NCBI RefSeq assembly: GCF_000735585.1
Contig: NZ_JNNO01000034.1
Location: 186,001 to 250,000 of the forward strand
Direction of reading: 5' to 3'
DNA length: 64,000 bases
DNA from: Devosia sp. LC5
Lineage (GTDB): Bacteria; Pseudomonadota; Alphaproteobacteria; Rhizobiales; Devosiaceae
The translations under genes and the position numbers were made by a program. Within the stretch, counting starts at the first letter, position 1, and every line of letters begins with the position of its first letter. Positions 26,972 to 36,371 of this stretch are shown here, in pieces. The notes beneath the pieces were generated by a model. That model made no database searches. It saw nothing but the letters and a program-made list of their open reading frames with translations, and was not told where the DNA came from.

Positions 26972-27655
26972 TCAGTCGAAGGCCGGCAACAGCCGAGCCC
27001 TTGAATTGATGATGTGTATGCGCATTGCTTCGCGCGCTGCCTCGGGCGAACGCTGCTCGAAGGCGGCCATGATCGCTTCGTGTTCGTCGAGCGCCTCCGC
27101 GGTCACTCGCCAGTGGAACATCAGCCTGAAGATGTGGAAATGGGCATGCTGCAGGCGCAGCGTCTCGCGGATCAGGCCATTGCCGGCAAATTGCAGAATG
27201 CGATCATGAAATTCGGCATCCTGTCGCGCGAAATCCGAATAGCGCAATTGCTCGTCAGCGCCGGCATTCCCGGCCATGCCGCCTGCCAGGGTCCGCATTT
27301 CGGACAGGCGGTCATCGTCCATGCCGGCCGCAGTCTTGGCGGCCGCCTCCGGCTCGAGCGCGAGCCTGAGTTCATAGAGTTCATCGAAACCGTTGCGGGT
27401 GATCTGCGGCGTCGCGCGGTATCCCACGAGGTGGGTCCTGAGCACGAGACCCTCACCCTCCAGGCGCCCCAGCGCCTCGCGGATCGGGGTTTGCGACACG
27501 TTCATCTCGCGCACCAGGCCATCGACGGTGATGCGCGCTCCCGGCGCGATCTTCAGCGACATCAGTTGCGCGAAAATGGCCTCGTATACCCCACCCGCCA
27601 GACTCGAGGGGCGCGCCAGTGAGGTGTTTTCGCCGTGTATGTCGCTCGTAGCCAT
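26972..27655 (-). CDS. GntR-family (FCD-type) transcriptional regulator
   Basis: The start is ATG 27655; a TTG at 27715 would extend the protein by 20 residues that look unlike the family. The 227-aa product has an N-terminal winged helix with VREMNVSQTPIREALGRLEG and an all-helical C-terminal FCD ligand domain (LRLALEPEAAA, then the metal-binding DAEFHDRI and a later DEHEAI). It is divergent from the alcohol dehydrogenase operon. The palindrome at 27722-27733 between them is a good candidate operator, so it probably controls that operon and itself. Confidence 0.87.
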   Translation of the reverse strand: MATSDIHGENTSLARPSSLAGGVYEAIFAQLMSLKIAPGARITVDGLVREMNVSQTPIREALGRLEGEGLVLRTHLVGYRATPQITRNGFDELYELRLALEPEAAAKTAAGMDDDRLSEMRTLAGGMAGNAGADEQLRYSDFARQDAEFHDRILQFAGNGLIRETLRLQHAHFHIFRLMFHWRVTAEALDEHEAIMAAFEQRSPEAAREAMRIHIINSRARLLPAFD

Positions 27656-27721
27656 CAGATGGAAATACCGCCCTGCATTGAAAAAACTGCTAGCACGAGA
27701 CTCGACATCAAGCAATGCTAT

Positions 27722-27733
27722 ATCCTATAGGAT
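27722..27733. promoter_or_regulatory. Perfect 12-bp palindrome, candidate GntR operator
   Basis: ATCCTATAGGAT is a perfect palindrome in the AT-rich gap between the divergent gntR and alcohol dehydrogenase genes. Its length and its centre between the two promoters suit binding by an FCD-type GntR dimer. The palindrome is seen; the pairing with this regulator is inferred. Confidence 0.6.
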
Positions 27734-27829
27734 TTGATATGTGATCACCGGGGAGGGGATCTTGATCTGGTTGCAGGGGCAGTTTGTACAGGCGGAAACC
27801 ACCAGGTTTAGAAGCGGGGAGCGGCCGTG

Positions 27830-29077
27830 ATGCCCCTCTACGGCGCCCTGCGTATTCCGCGCGAAATCCTGTTCGGTAAAGGTCAGCGCGCTGCCCTCGC
27901 CAGCGTTGCGGCGCGCACCGGCAAGCGGGCGTTGGTCTGTACCGATGAGCGCTTTGCCGCTACGCCAGTGTTCGCCGCAATGATGGATAGTCTGCGTGCC
28001 GCCTCGATCGAGATTCTTGTCCAGGACACGATCTTGCCGGACGTGCCGCGCGACAGCGTGGCCGTAGGCGTCGGGCAGGCGCAGGGTTTCGCCCCCGATA
28101 TGGTCATCGGCATCGGCGGCGGGTCATGCCTCGACTTTGCCAAATGTTCGGCCCTGCTGCTCACGCATGGCGGCCGGCTCCAGGATTATTACGGGGAGTT
28201 CAAGGTTCCGGGTCCGGTATTGCCCGTCATCCTGGTCCCGACGACTGCCGGAACCGGCTCGGAGGTAACGCCCGTCGCCGTGATCTCCGATCCCGACCGG
28301 ACGCTGAAAGTGGGCATATCGAGCCCGTACCTGATCTCGACGGCAGCAATCTGCGATCCCGAACTGACCTATTCCTGCCCGGCGGGGCTGACCGCGATAG
28401 CCGGCGCCGACGCGCTGACGCACGCTATCGAGGCCTTTACCGCGCTCCATCGCGAGCCCACCGCCGATCTGGCGCAGCGCCATGTCTTTGTCGGCAAGTC
28501 CGCTTTCACCGATCATTTCGCGCTTCTGGCGATCAAGCTGCTCGGCCGGAGCCTGGTCACGGCGTTCACCGATGGCAGCAACGAAGACGCACGGGCCGAT
28601 GTGATGATGGCGGCGACCGCGGCAGGCTGTGCATTCGGCACGGCCGGCACGGCGGCGGCCCATGCCATCCAGTATCCACTGGGTGCATTGACGCATACCG
28701 CCCATGGCCTGGGGGTAGCGGCGCTGCTGCCCTATGTGATGACCTATAACAGGCCTGCATGCACGCCGGAGCTGGCTCAAATGGCGTCTGCGCTCGGGCT
28801 GGACATCCAGGGCCGGAGCGACAGTGAAAACGCCCAGGCCGCGATTGACGAAGTGACGCGGATCTTTGCCGCCATCAAAATCCCGCGCACGCTGTCCGAA
28901 CTCGGGCTGCAGAGCGATACAATCGAATGGACGGCCCAACAGGCGGTGGGCATCGAGCGGCTGATAAAGAACAATCCCCGTCCCATCGAGCTTGCCGCCA
29001 TGACCCAACTGATCCAGGCCGCCTATGACGGCGATTTCGCGGCTGCGGCTGCCCAGCAGAATGGCATAGTCCAATGA
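27830..29077 (+). CDS. Iron-containing (group III) alcohol dehydrogenase
   Basis: The start is ATG 27830, 8 bp after GGGGAG; a GTG directly before it is an alternative. The 415-aa product has the NAD-binding block MVIGIGGGSCLDFAK, VPTTAGTGSEVTPVAVI, and metal ligands D194 and H198 (GADALTHAIEAF), H278 and H292 (in HAIQYPLGALTHTAHG). This spacing is that of Fe-dependent alcohol dehydrogenases. It probably oxidises a primary alcohol or hydroxy acid to the aldehyde, which the co-encoded dehydrogenase then oxidises. It overlaps the next gene by 4 bp. Confidence 0.9.
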   Translation: MPLYGALRIPREILFGKGQRAALASVAARTGKRALVCTDERFAATPVFAAMMDSLRAASIEILVQDTILPDVPRDSVAVGVGQAQGFAPDMVIGIGGGSCLDFAKCSALLLTHGGRLQDYYGEFKVPGPVLPVILVPTTAGTGSEVTPVAVISDPDRTLKVGISSPYLISTAAICDPELTYSCPAGLTAIAGADALTHAIEAFTALHREPTADLAQRHVFVGKSAFTDHFALLAIKLLGRSLVTAFTDGSNEDARADVMMAATAAGCAFGTAGTAAAHAIQYPLGALTHTAHGLGVAALLPYVMTYNRPACTPELAQMASALGLDIQGRSDSENAQAAIDEVTRIFAAIKIPRTLSELGLQSDTIEWTAQQAVGIERLIKNNPRPIELAAMTQLIQAAYDGDFAAAAAQQNGIVQ

Positions 29078-30531
29078 CCATCGCCCCAGATATCCAGGCC
29101 TGCGCAAAGGGCCTCTACATCAACGGTCAATGGCGGCCCGCTCACGGCGGCAAGGTCATCGAAATTGTCGATCCATCCACCGAGATGGTCCTGGCCACGG
29201 TTCCCGACGCGACGCTTGAAGACGCGAGCGCGGCGGTCGAGGCGGCGGCGCGCGCTGCCGGGGGCTGGCGCAATACTGCCCCGCGCAAGCGCTCCGAAAT
29301 CCTCCGCCGCTGTTTCGAACTGATGACCGAACGGGCCGAGATGCTTGCGACGCTCATTTCCATGGAGAATGGCAAGGCGCTGCGCGACGCCCGCGGCGAG
29401 GTCGCCTATGCGGCCGAATTCTTCCGCTGGAACGCCGAAGAGGCCGTCCGTATCACCGGTGAGTTTGGCACGGCCCCGGCCGGAACCAACCGGATCATCG
29501 TCGATTACCAGCCCATCGGCATCTGCCTGCTCATCACGCCCTGGAACTTCCCCGCCGCCATGGCGACGCGCAAGATCGCGCCGGCGCTTGCTGCCGGATG
29601 CACGGTCATCCTCAAACCGGCATCCGAGACGCCGCTGACGGCCTTCGCCCTCGCCGCCATCTACGAAGAAGCAGGCGTGCCGCCCGGCGTTGTCAACGTC
29701 ATCACCACGACCGCGCCCGGCCCGCTGACCGCCGCCATCCTTGCCGATCCCCGCCTGCGCAAGCTGTCGTTCACCGGCTCCACCGGTGTTGGCCGTGCGC
29801 TTCTCGCCGAGGCCTCCAAACACGTCATTTCCTGCGCCATGGAGCTGGGCGGCAATGCGCCGTTCATCGTCTTCGACGACGCGAACCTCGACGCCGCCCT
29901 TGACGGCGCGATGATCGCCAAGATGCGCAATGCCGGCGAGGCCTGCACGGCCGCTAACCGCATCTATGTGCAATCGGGCATTCATGACGCCTTCGTTGCC
30001 GGGCTTGCTGGACGCATGCAGGCTCTCAAGATCGGCGCCGGCTATGACGCTGCCACCGATTGCGGTCCGATGATCACACGCAAGGCCGTCGACAAGATCG
30101 ATCGCCTGGTTGCCGACGCGGTCAAGCGCGGCGCCAAGGTCGTTTGCGGCGGCCAGATTCCGAACGAGCGCGGCTTCTTCTATCGGCCCACCGTGCTGAC
30201 CGAAGTGCCGCGGGATGCCGACATGGCATCGGAGGAAATCTTCGGCCCCGTGGCGCCGGTCTCACGTTTCGAGACCGAGGACGAGGTCATCGCCCGCGCC
30301 AATGACACCGAATACGGCCTTGCCGCCTATATTTACACCGGCGATGTCGGCCGCGGTCTGCGGGTCGCGGGCAAGGTCGAGGCCGGCATGATCGGTCTTA
30401 ACCGGGGGCTGGTTTCCGACCCTGCCGCACCATTTGGCGGCGTCAAACAGAGTGGGCTGGGCCGCGAAGGCGGACAGCATCATGGCATCGCCGAGTTCAT
30501 GGAGGCGAAGTACATCGCCACGAGCTTCTAG
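29074..30531 (+). CDS. NAD(P)-dependent aldehyde dehydrogenase (succinate-semialdehyde dehydrogenase-like)
   Basis: This 485-aa ALDH has N158 in [10 protein letters not shown]181 in LKPASETPL, the FTGSTGVGR cofactor loop, general base E257 in MELGGN and nucleophile C291 in [11 protein letters not shown]. The EACTAANR context and length place it near the succinate-semialdehyde dehydrogenase group. It overlaps the alcohol dehydrogenase gene (ATGA), giving a two-step alcohol-to-acid module. The exact aldehyde is uncertain: succinate semialdehyde, glutarate semialdehyde and similar are possible. Confidence 0.9.
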   Translation: MTIAPDIQACAKGLYINGQWRPAHGGKVIEIVDPSTEMVLATVPDATLEDASAAVEAAARAAGGWRNTAPRKRSEILRRCFELMTERAEMLATLISMENGKALRDARGEVAYAAEFFRWNAEEAVRITGEFGTAPAGTNRIIVDYQPIGICLLITPWNFPAAMATRKIAPALAAGCTVILKPASETPLTAFALAAIYEEAGVPPGVVNVITTTAPGPLTAAILADPRLRKLSFTGSTGVGRALLAEASKHVISCAMELGGNAPFIVFDDANLDAALDGAMIAKMRNAGEACTAANRIYVQSGIHDAFVAGLAGRMQALKIGAGYDAATDCGPMITRKAVDKIDRLVADAVKRGAKVVCGGQIPNERGFFYRPTVLTEVPRDADMASEEIFGPVAPVSRFETEDEVIARANDTEYGLAAYIYTGDVGRGLRVAGKVEAGMIGLNRGLVSDPAAPFGGVKQSGLGREGGQHHGIAEFMEAKYIATSF

Positions 30532-30541
30532 AGAGGCCGAG

Positions 30542-31360
30542 ATGGAGAAAGATCCCTTCCGAATACGTGGACATCAGCCGGATTTCGACATGGTCGTCGC
30601 CGATATCGTGTCGCGCAGTGCTGCAACGCGCGAGCGCCTGCCGATGAGCGAAGCAGCCTATGGTGACGGACCTTCCGAAACGCTCGATATCTTCGTGCCA
30701 CCCGGAACGACCGGGCCTCTGCCGGTCCATATGTTCATCCATGGCGGCTATTGGCGCATGTTTTCCAAGCGGGATTATTCGCTCGTCGCCGAGACGGTGG
30801 CCGAGGCGGGCGCCATCGCCGTCATCGTGGATTACGCGTTGATGCCGGGCGTCCGCATGGCGTCGATCGTCGATCAGGTTGGCCGGGCCAAGCAATGGGT
30901 CTTCGACAATATCGGCGCTTTCGGCGGCGATCCGTCCCGCTTGACGGTCAGTGGCCATTCGGCCGGCGCCCAGCTTGCCGCCCTGTTGTTCCGCGCCGGC
31001 GCTGCTCCATCGGGCATTCAGGCCGCGCTGCTGCTGGGCGGGCTCTACGATCTGGCGCCGCTGCAGAAGTCATTCCTGCAAGCCGAGATCGGCCTTACCG
31101 ACGAGGAAGTGCGCCGCTTCACCCCGCTGCTCCAGGCCTACGATGCCGGCACGAGCGTTTCAGTACTGGTCGGCTCACGCGAAACACCGCCCTTTCACGA
31201 TCAGGCCGGCGCATTCACCAAGCTCCTCGGCCGCCAAGGGCTCGATGTGTCATATCGCCTGATCGCGGGGCGTCATCATATGGACAGTGTTCGCGATTTG
31301 GGCGATTCAAGCTCGCTGGCCGGCATTGAGTTGACCAAAATCGTGGCCTGCACATCCTGA
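30542..31360 (+). CDS. Alpha/beta hydrolase (arylformamidase-like)
   Basis: The start is ATG 30542 behind GAGAGG, not the long upstream extension inside the ALDH gene. The 272-aa product has the HGGYW oxyanion motif (MFIHGGYWRMFSKRDYS), nucleophile S140 in VSGHSAGA, and a C-terminal catalytic histidine in AGRHHMDS. The HGGYW...KRDYS pattern is typical of kynurenine formamidase-like esterases. It follows the ADH/ALDH genes by 10 bp and probably opens an ester, amide or lactone in the same pathway. Confidence 0.85.
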   Translation: MEKDPFRIRGHQPDFDMVVADIVSRSAATRERLPMSEAAYGDGPSETLDIFVPPGTTGPLPVHMFIHGGYWRMFSKRDYSLVAETVAEAGAIAVIVDYALMPGVRMASIVDQVGRAKQWVFDNIGAFGGDPSRLTVSGHSAGAQLAALLFRAGAAPSGIQAALLLGGLYDLAPLQKSFLQAEIGLTDEEVRRFTPLLQAYDAGTSVSVLVGSRETPPFHDQAGAFTKLLGRQGLDVSYRLIAGRHHMDSVRDLGDSSSLAGIELTKIVACTS

Positions 31361-31562
31361 CGCCGCGCCTGCCGGACGTGTGATCCCTGCCCGCAAGGGC
31401 AGCACGCCACGTCGAAAGACATGCCCCAACAAGCAATCGAACAGAGCCCTCACACGCGCCGTACGCCGGGGCTCTTTTGGGGCCAGCAGCCATGCATCGA
31501 GGCTGAAGCCGGGCTCGTCGGAAAGCCTGCGTGTCAATCACGGTTTCGTGTCATCGACCGGC

Positions 31563-31588
31563 GTAACAATCGGTGCCAATGCAGCGAA
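31563..31588 (+). promoter_or_regulatory. ECF sigma-F-like promoter of the bufferin operon
   Basis: GTAACA (31563-31568), exactly 16 bp, then CGAA (31585-31588). As I remember it, the sigma-F regulon of Caulobacter, which includes the DUF2282 bufferin operons and responds to heavy metals, uses GTAACC-N16-CGAA. Only one base differs here. It ends about 60 bp before the precursor start. The sequence is seen; use by a sigma-F homologue is inferred, and no ECF sigma gene lies in the window. Confidence 0.7.
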
Positions 31589-31647
31589 CTAATCCCTGCG
31601 CGCTCGCTTGAGTTGTGCGTCCTCAAACTATGCAATGGGAGAATGAT

Positions 31648-31971
31648 ATGTCCACCAGATCAACCGTGAGTGCGGCCCTTCTGGCCAGCGCCTTTACCGC
31701 GGCGCTTTCATCCTTCGCGGCGGCTGCGCCGCTGAGCGAAGCCGAGGGCAAGGCGGCAATGGATGCTGGCAAGGAGAAGTGCTACGGCGTTTCGCTCGCT
31801 GGCATGAACGATTGTGCCGCAGGCCCCGGCACCACCTGCCAGGGTACCTCGACCATCGACTTCCAGGGCAATGCCTGGGCTTTCGTTCCTGGCGGAACCT
31901 GTACGGCGATCATGGCCCCCGGCGACCGGATGGGGTCGCCCGAGCCCTTGACGCGTGATCTGCCGGCGTAA
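31648..31971 (+). CDS. bufA: Bufferin precursor peptide (DUF2282, BufA1-like)
   Basis: The start is ATG 31648 behind GGGAGA; an ATG further upstream gives an unlikely extension. The 107-aa precursor has a signal peptide of about 27 residues ending in AAAA, then a mature part with four cysteines: C45 (KEKCYG), C56 (NDCAAG), C64 (TTCQG) and C85 (GGTCTA). This pattern is the DUF2282 signature. In Caulobacter, such precursors become bufferins: cysteines are converted by the DUF692 enzyme to thiooxazole-type rings that bind copper in the periplasm. The modifying genes follow directly. Confidence 0.88.
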   Translation: MSTRSTVSAALLASAFTAALSSFAAAAPLSEAEGKAAMDAGKEKCYGVSLAGMNDCAAGPGTTCQGTSTIDFQGNAWAFVPGGTCTAIMAPGDRMGSPEPLTRDLPA

Positions 31972-32003
31972 GCCGCACATCGCGCCGGAAAGTGGAGGTC
32001 ATG

Positions 32004-32918
32004 ATGAACGAACCGACGAGAATTCAGCCCTCACGGGCATCGGCAGCCGCGCGCTTTCCGGCGCATCCCGTCGATGCCATGGCGGGGACCAGCCTCAAGC
32101 CCGAACACCTCGAACGTATCTTCGATGAAGCGCCGCAGCGGGGTTTCTTCGAGGTGCATGCCGAAAATTACATGGGCGCGGGCGGGCCGCCGCATGCGGC
32201 GCTGACACGCGTGCGGCAGGATTATCCCGTCTCCCTGCACGGGGTTTGCATGTCAATCGGGGGTCCGCAGCCGCTGGACAAGGCGCATCTGGGACGCTTC
32301 AAGGCGCTTGTCGACCGCTACGAGCCGGCGCTTGTCTCCGAGCATCTGGCATGGTCGACGCACCAGAGCACTTTTTTCAACGACCTGCTGCCGCTGCCCT
32401 ATACCGAAGCCACGCTGGCCCATGTCGCCGAGCACATCGATGAGGTGCAGGACGCCATCGGCCGGCCGATCCTGCTCGAAAATCCCTCGACCTACGTGGT
32501 GTTCCCCCAATCGACGATGAGCGAGACCGACTTCATCCGCGCCATCGTCCGGCGCACGGGCTGTGGCCTGTTGCTCGACGTCAACAATGTATTCGTGTCC
32601 GCCACCAATCACGGCTATTCGGCACTCGGCTATCTTGCTGACTATCCGCTCGAACATGTAGGCGAAATCCACCTGGCCGGGCACGCCGAGCAGACCGATG
32701 ACGAGGGCGAACTCCTGCTCATCGACAGCCATGACGGCCCGGTCGGTGATGCGGTCTGGAAACTCTTCGACATCGTGATCAGCAGGCGCGGCGCCACGCC
32801 CACGCTGGTCGAGTGGGACAGCGACATTCCCGATTGGCCCATCCTCAAGGCCGAGGCACTTGCCGCACAGCTGATCCTTGACCGCCATGCCTCAGGGCTT
32901 GCCAATGCCGGCCATTGA
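32004..32918 (+). CDS. bufB: DUF692 multinuclear non-heme iron oxygenase (MNIO, BufB-like)
   Basis: GGAGG at 31994-31998 favours ATG 32004. The 304-aa TIM-barrel enzyme shows the DUF692 ligand set: [63 protein letters not shown] and LVEWDSDIP. Members use a multi-iron centre to modify cysteines of RiPP precursors (methanobactin, bufferins). The adjacent DUF2282 precursor is its likely substrate, and the DUF2063 protein its recognition partner. The gene end overlaps bufC. Confidence 0.9.
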   Translation: MNEPTRIQPSRASAAARFPAHPVDAMAGTSLKPEHLERIFDEAPQRGFFEVHAENYMGAGGPPHAALTRVRQDYPVSLHGVCMSIGGPQPLDKAHLGRFKALVDRYEPALVSEHLAWSTHQSTFFNDLLPLPYTEATLAHVAEHIDEVQDAIGRPILLENPSTYVVFPQSTMSETDFIRAIVRRTGCGLLLDVNNVFVSATNHGYSALGYLADYPLEHVGEIHLAGHAEQTDDEGELLLIDSHDGPVGDAVWKLFDIVISRRGATPTLVEWDSDIPDWPILKAEALAAQLILDRHASGLANAGH

Positions 32919-33675
32919 CACTTACGCCGCCGGCTTCGTGTCGGCGCTGCTCGATCCAGAGCGCCCGGCCCCTGCCATGGTTTCGGGCCCCGGGCGCAAG
33001 GCGGCAGCCAAACGCTACGGCGTTTACCGCAACAACGTCACCGTCAGCCTTATCAACGCGCTCGCGGCAGTATACCCGGCAACCCAGCGGATCACGGGCC
33101 CCGATTTCTTTCGCATGATGGTGCGCCTGCATGTGCGGGCGACCCCGCCGGCCTCGCCGCTGCTGTTCGAATATGGCCGCGACTTTCCCGCCTTCATCGA
33201 GTGTTACGAGCATGCGCAGTCGATGCCGTGGTTGGCCGATGTCGCGCGCATCGAGCGGGCATGGCTTGACGCCTATCACGCCGCCGACGCAGAACCGCTG
33301 TCGCCCCAAGCCTTTGCCGTGGTTCCGGCCGAGCGGCTGGCCGGCATCGTGTTGGTACCGCACCCGGCGGCGCGCATCTTGCGCTCACGTTATTCCGCGC
33401 TGGCAATCTTTGCAGCCAACCGCGTCGATCGCCCGGTGACATCGATCGATGCGGGCGAACCGGAGGACACGCTGGTAACCCGGCCGGGGCTCGAGGTCTT
33501 CGCGCGACGTCTGCCCCCGGGCGGCGCCCCATTTCTGATCCATCTCATAGCTGGCGAACCGCTCGGCACTGCCGCTGCAGCGGCGATCGACGACAGTCCC
33601 GATTTCGATCTTGCCGCCAATATCGCGAGCATGATCGGCGCGGGCGTGTTCATTGCCATTCACTGGGGGAACTAA
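32887..33675 (+). CDS. bufC: DUF2063 partner protein of the MNIO (BufC-like)
   Basis: About 262 aa from ATG 32887; ATG 32905 and TTG 32878 are alternatives and none has a strong ribosome site. The N-terminal DUF2063 block has [17 protein letters not shown], then [20 protein letters not shown], which is diagnostic (YRNN). In bufferin and related pathways this protein supplies a precursor-recognition domain to the DUF692 enzyme. It overlaps the end of bufB by 32 bp and its stop overlaps the DoxX start, so the four genes are one operon. Confidence 0.88.
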   Translation: MPQGLPMPAIDTYAAGFVSALLDPERPAPAMVSGPGRKAAAKRYGVYRNNVTVSLINALAAVYPATQRITGPDFFRMMVRLHVRATPPASPLLFEYGRDFPAFIECYEHAQSMPWLADVARIERAWLDAYHAADAEPLSPQAFAVVPAERLAGIVLVPHPAARILRSRYSALAIFAANRVDRPVTSIDAGEPEDTLVTRPGLEVFARRLPPGGAPFLIHLIAGEPLGTAAAAAIDDSPDFDLAANIASMIGAGVFIAIHWGN

Positions 33676-34163
33676 TGTCCATCCAACAATCGGGGTTGCT
33701 GCACACCGTCACATCGATTGTCGGCCGCGTAAATTCGGGGATAGCGCGTCTCGCAACGCCCTCGCTGACCCAGCTGGTCCTCCGGCTCGCGCTCGCCGTC
33801 CCGTTCTGGCGGTCGGGGGTGAATAAGTGGGACAGGTTCCTGCAGCTCAATGATGTTGCGGTGCTGCTCTTCAGCTCGGAGTTCAAGCTCCATCTGCCCG
33901 GCGGCCCATATGCATTTCCCGCACCGGAGATGATGGCCTTTGCCGCAGGCTCGGCGGAAATCGTGCTGCCCGTGCTGCTGGTTCTCGGCCTGGCCTCGCG
34001 GCTGGCCGGATTGGGGCTGCTGGTCATGACGATTGTCGTCCAACTCACTGTGCCGGACGGCTGGCCAATTCACCTCACCTGGGCGGCGATGGCGCTCGGC
34101 ATCATGGCCTGGGGTCCTGGCCGGTTATCGGCCGACCATTTTGTCGGCAAGCTGAAGGTTTAG
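33675..34163 (+). CDS. DoxX-family membrane protein of the bufferin operon
   Basis: This 162-aa protein of the DoxX fold has four predicted membrane segments. Its typical start is TQLVLRLALAVPFWRSGVNK, with a later PAPEMMAFAAGSAEIVLPVL. It overlaps the bufC stop (TAATG). DoxX proteins are usual fourth members of DUF2282-DUF692-DUF2063 operons; their role (redox partner or export) is not established. No terminator is obvious in the 30 bp before the convergent regulator gene. Confidence 0.87.
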   Translation: MSIQQSGLLHTVTSIVGRVNSGIARLATPSLTQLVLRLALAVPFWRSGVNKWDRFLQLNDVAVLLFSSEFKLHLPGGPYAFPAPEMMAFAAGSAEIVLPVLLVLGLASRLAGLGLLVMTIVVQLTVPDGWPIHLTWAAMALGIMAWGPGRLSADHFVGKLKV

Positions 34164-34193
34164 TACTGACGCGATCCCCGGCTGACCGGGTGG

Positions 34194-35132
34194 CTATTGC
34201 CCATCCCGCATGGATCGTCGAAGGAACTGCGGCGGCTGCCCCAGGACGCGCAGGAAGGCACGCCGCATCCTGCCCGCATCGCCGAAGCCGATCCGATGCG
34301 CGATCTCATCGAACGCACCTGCGCCAGCCTCGACGGCCTCGCGTGCAACCTCGACCCGAAGCTGCTCCAGGGCTTTGGCCGGCGTCGTTCCCATCTCGCG
34401 CAGGAAGGCTCGTGCGAAATTGCGCGGGCTCATGGCGGCGCGCTCGGCGAGCTGTTCGATCGTGAGCGCTTCGGCGAGGTTTGCCTTGATCCACGTAACC
34501 AGCGCTTCGAAGCGTCCCGACTGGCCACCAAGTTCGAGCAGGCCCGAAAATTGGGATTGCCCTCCAGGCCGGCGGCCGTGAACCACGAGTTGCTGGGCAG
34601 TGCGGCGGGCGATTGCGGGGCCGTGATCGTCTTCGATCAGTGCAAGGGCGAGGTCGATGCCCGCCGAGATACCCGCTGACGTCCACGTGTCGGCGTCCCT
34701 GGTGAAGATCCGGTCGGGCTCGAGGCGGACCTTTGGATAGCTGCGCCGAAAACGCTCGCTACTTTCCCAGTGGGTCGTGGCGGAGCGGCCATCGAGCCTG
34801 CCGGCCTCTGCCAGCAGGAATGCGCCCGAGCACACGCTTGCGAGCCGGCGCGGGCGGACGGTCTTCAGCCATTCGACGACCGCCTGGAAGGCGGCCATAT
34901 CCCAGATCAGCTGGCCACCTGAGACCATGATCGTGTCGAGCCCATCCGCGTCCAGCGGCCCCGCGGCCAGCCCGAGACCGCAGGAACTGGCTGTCATGCC
35001 GGCCGTTGGGGCAAGGACCTCGATTGCATAGCCATCGGGCACATAGCGGGATGCGATCTCGAAGGCGGCGGTCGGGCCGGCCACGTCGAGGAACTGGAAG
35101 CCGGGATGGATGACAAAACCGATTCTGCGCAT
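34194..35132 (-). CDS. GlxA-type AraC-family regulator (DJ-1 domain plus AraC HTH)
   Basis: The start is ATG 35132 (MRRIGFVIHPGFQFLDVAGP), the standard family N-terminus; the longer frame is not supported. The 312-aa product has an N-terminal DJ-1/PfpI-like sensor domain with SVCSGAFLLAEAGRLDGRSA and TTHWE. A C-terminal AraC double helix-turn-helix follows (EQLAERAAMSPRNFARAFLR, then DEIAHRIGFGDAGRMRRAF). It is divergent from the membrane-anchored DJ-1 gene at 35223, its most likely target. Confidence 0.9.
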   Translation of the reverse strand: MRRIGFVIHPGFQFLDVAGPTAAFEIASRYVPDGYAIEVLAPTAGMTASSCGLGLAAGPLDADGLDTIMVSGGQLIWDMAAFQAVVEWLKTVRPRRLASVCSGAFLLAEAGRLDGRSATTHWESSERFRRSYPKVRLEPDRIFTRDADTWTSAGISAGIDLALALIEDDHGPAIARRTAQQLVVHGRRPGGQSQFSGLLELGGQSGRFEALVTWIKANLAEALTIEQLAERAAMSPRNFARAFLREMGTTPAKALEQLRVEVAREAVEAGAGAFDEIAHRIGFGDAGRMRRAFLRVLGQPPQFLRRSMRDGQ

Positions 35133-35222
35133 GATGGCAGTTTTCGCCCGAAATATGTCATTTCGGACATCATTGGCTTTCACTAGGCTCACGTCAATAG
35201 TGGCTCAAGGAGGGAGCAAAGA

Positions 35223-36371
35223 GTGAAGAAGCGGACCGTTATTGCCTCGGTGCTTGTCGGTGCCGTCATTCTTGCAACGGGCGGCTTCGGCCTGTGGCTC
35301 GCCGCGCTCCCCTCCGGGGTTGCGGCGCCGCCTGAACCGGTGCCTGCCTCCGAGGAGGCAACCATGCTGGAGGCGCTCCGGCCCCCCATCGGTCAGCGGC
35401 CACTTGTTGCCATTGTCGGTATTAACGACGGGACCGAGACGACGGACTACCTCGTGCCAACCGGGATTCTGCGGCGCGCCGGCGTGGCCGACGTGGTGAT
35501 GGTGGCGGCCGAACCGGGGCCGGTGCTGCTTTACCCCGCGCTCAAGGTCGAGCCGGATACAACTCTTTCGGTGTTCGACGCCTCCCATCCGGAAGGGGCG
35601 GACTACGTGATCGTGCCGGCCATGAGCCGGGATGACGACCCCGCAGTCATGGCGTGGCTGCAGCAGCAATCGGCCAAGGGCGCCATCGTCATCGGCGTCT
35701 GCGCCGGGGCCAAGGTGGTCGGCGCGGCCGGCCTGCTCGACGGCAAACGCGCTACGACCCACTGGTACTATCTCAAGGACCTGCTCAGGCGCAGCCCGAC
35801 AATCGACTATGTCGCCAACCGCCGCTTCGTGGTGGACGGAAACGTCGTGACAACCACCGGCATTACTGCATCCATGCCGATGATGCTGACGCTGATCGAG
35901 GCCATTGCCGGGCGCGAGAAAGCCGAAGCGGTGGCACGTGACCTCGGTGTCGACCGCTGGGACGCCCGGCACGCCAGCGCGGCATTCACCCTCATCCGCC
36001 CGTTCGCCACGACCGTCCTTGCCAATATCATGGCCTTCTGGAACCGTGACGAGTTCGCCATTGGGCTCGAACCGGGGATGGACGAGGTGTCGCTGGCATT
36101 GGTGGCCGATGCCTGGTCGCGGACCTACCGGTCAAAGGCGGTCACGTTTGCGGAGACGTCCGCTATCGACACGGCTAACGGCATCCGCATCCTGCCCGAC
36201 CGGACCGCTGGGGACTGGCCGGACCACCGTGCCGTTTCCATCTTCCCCGAGCACCCGCCCGCAGCCGCACTGGACCAGGTCCTCCAAGCCATTACCGAGC
36301 GATACGGCGAAAGCACGACCAATGTGGTGGCTATGCAACTAGAATATCCAAGATCTAATGCGGAGCGATGA
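35223..36371 (+). CDS. Membrane-anchored DJ-1/PfpI-family protein
   Basis: Starts at GTG 35223 behind AAGGAGGGAG. The 382-aa product has one N-terminal membrane segment or signal anchor (about residues 5-28), then a DJ-1/PfpI domain with the nucleophile elbow VIGVCAGAKVVGAAGLLDGK and TTHWYYL. An extra C-terminal region of about 170 residues follows; I cannot assign it. The DJ-1 part closely resembles the sensor domain of the divergent regulator (both have CxGA...GLLDG/RLDG...ATTHW). It probably faces the periplasm. Its end overlaps the next gene (ATGA). Confidence 0.82.
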   Translation: MKKRTVIASVLVGAVILATGGFGLWLAALPSGVAAPPEPVPASEEATMLEALRPPIGQRPLVAIVGINDGTETTDYLVPTGILRRAGVADVVMVAAEPGPVLLYPALKVEPDTTLSVFDASHPEGADYVIVPAMSRDDDPAVMAWLQQQSAKGAIVIGVCAGAKVVGAAGLLDGKRATTHWYYLKDLLRRSPTIDYVANRRFVVDGNVVTTTGITASMPMMLTLIEAIAGREKAEAVARDLGVDRWDARHASAAFTLIRPFATTVLANIMAFWNRDEFAIGLEPGMDEVSLALVADAWSRTYRSKAVTFAETSAIDTANGIRILPDRTAGDWPDHRAVSIFPEHPPAAALDQVLQAITERYGESTTNVVAMQLEYPRSNAER

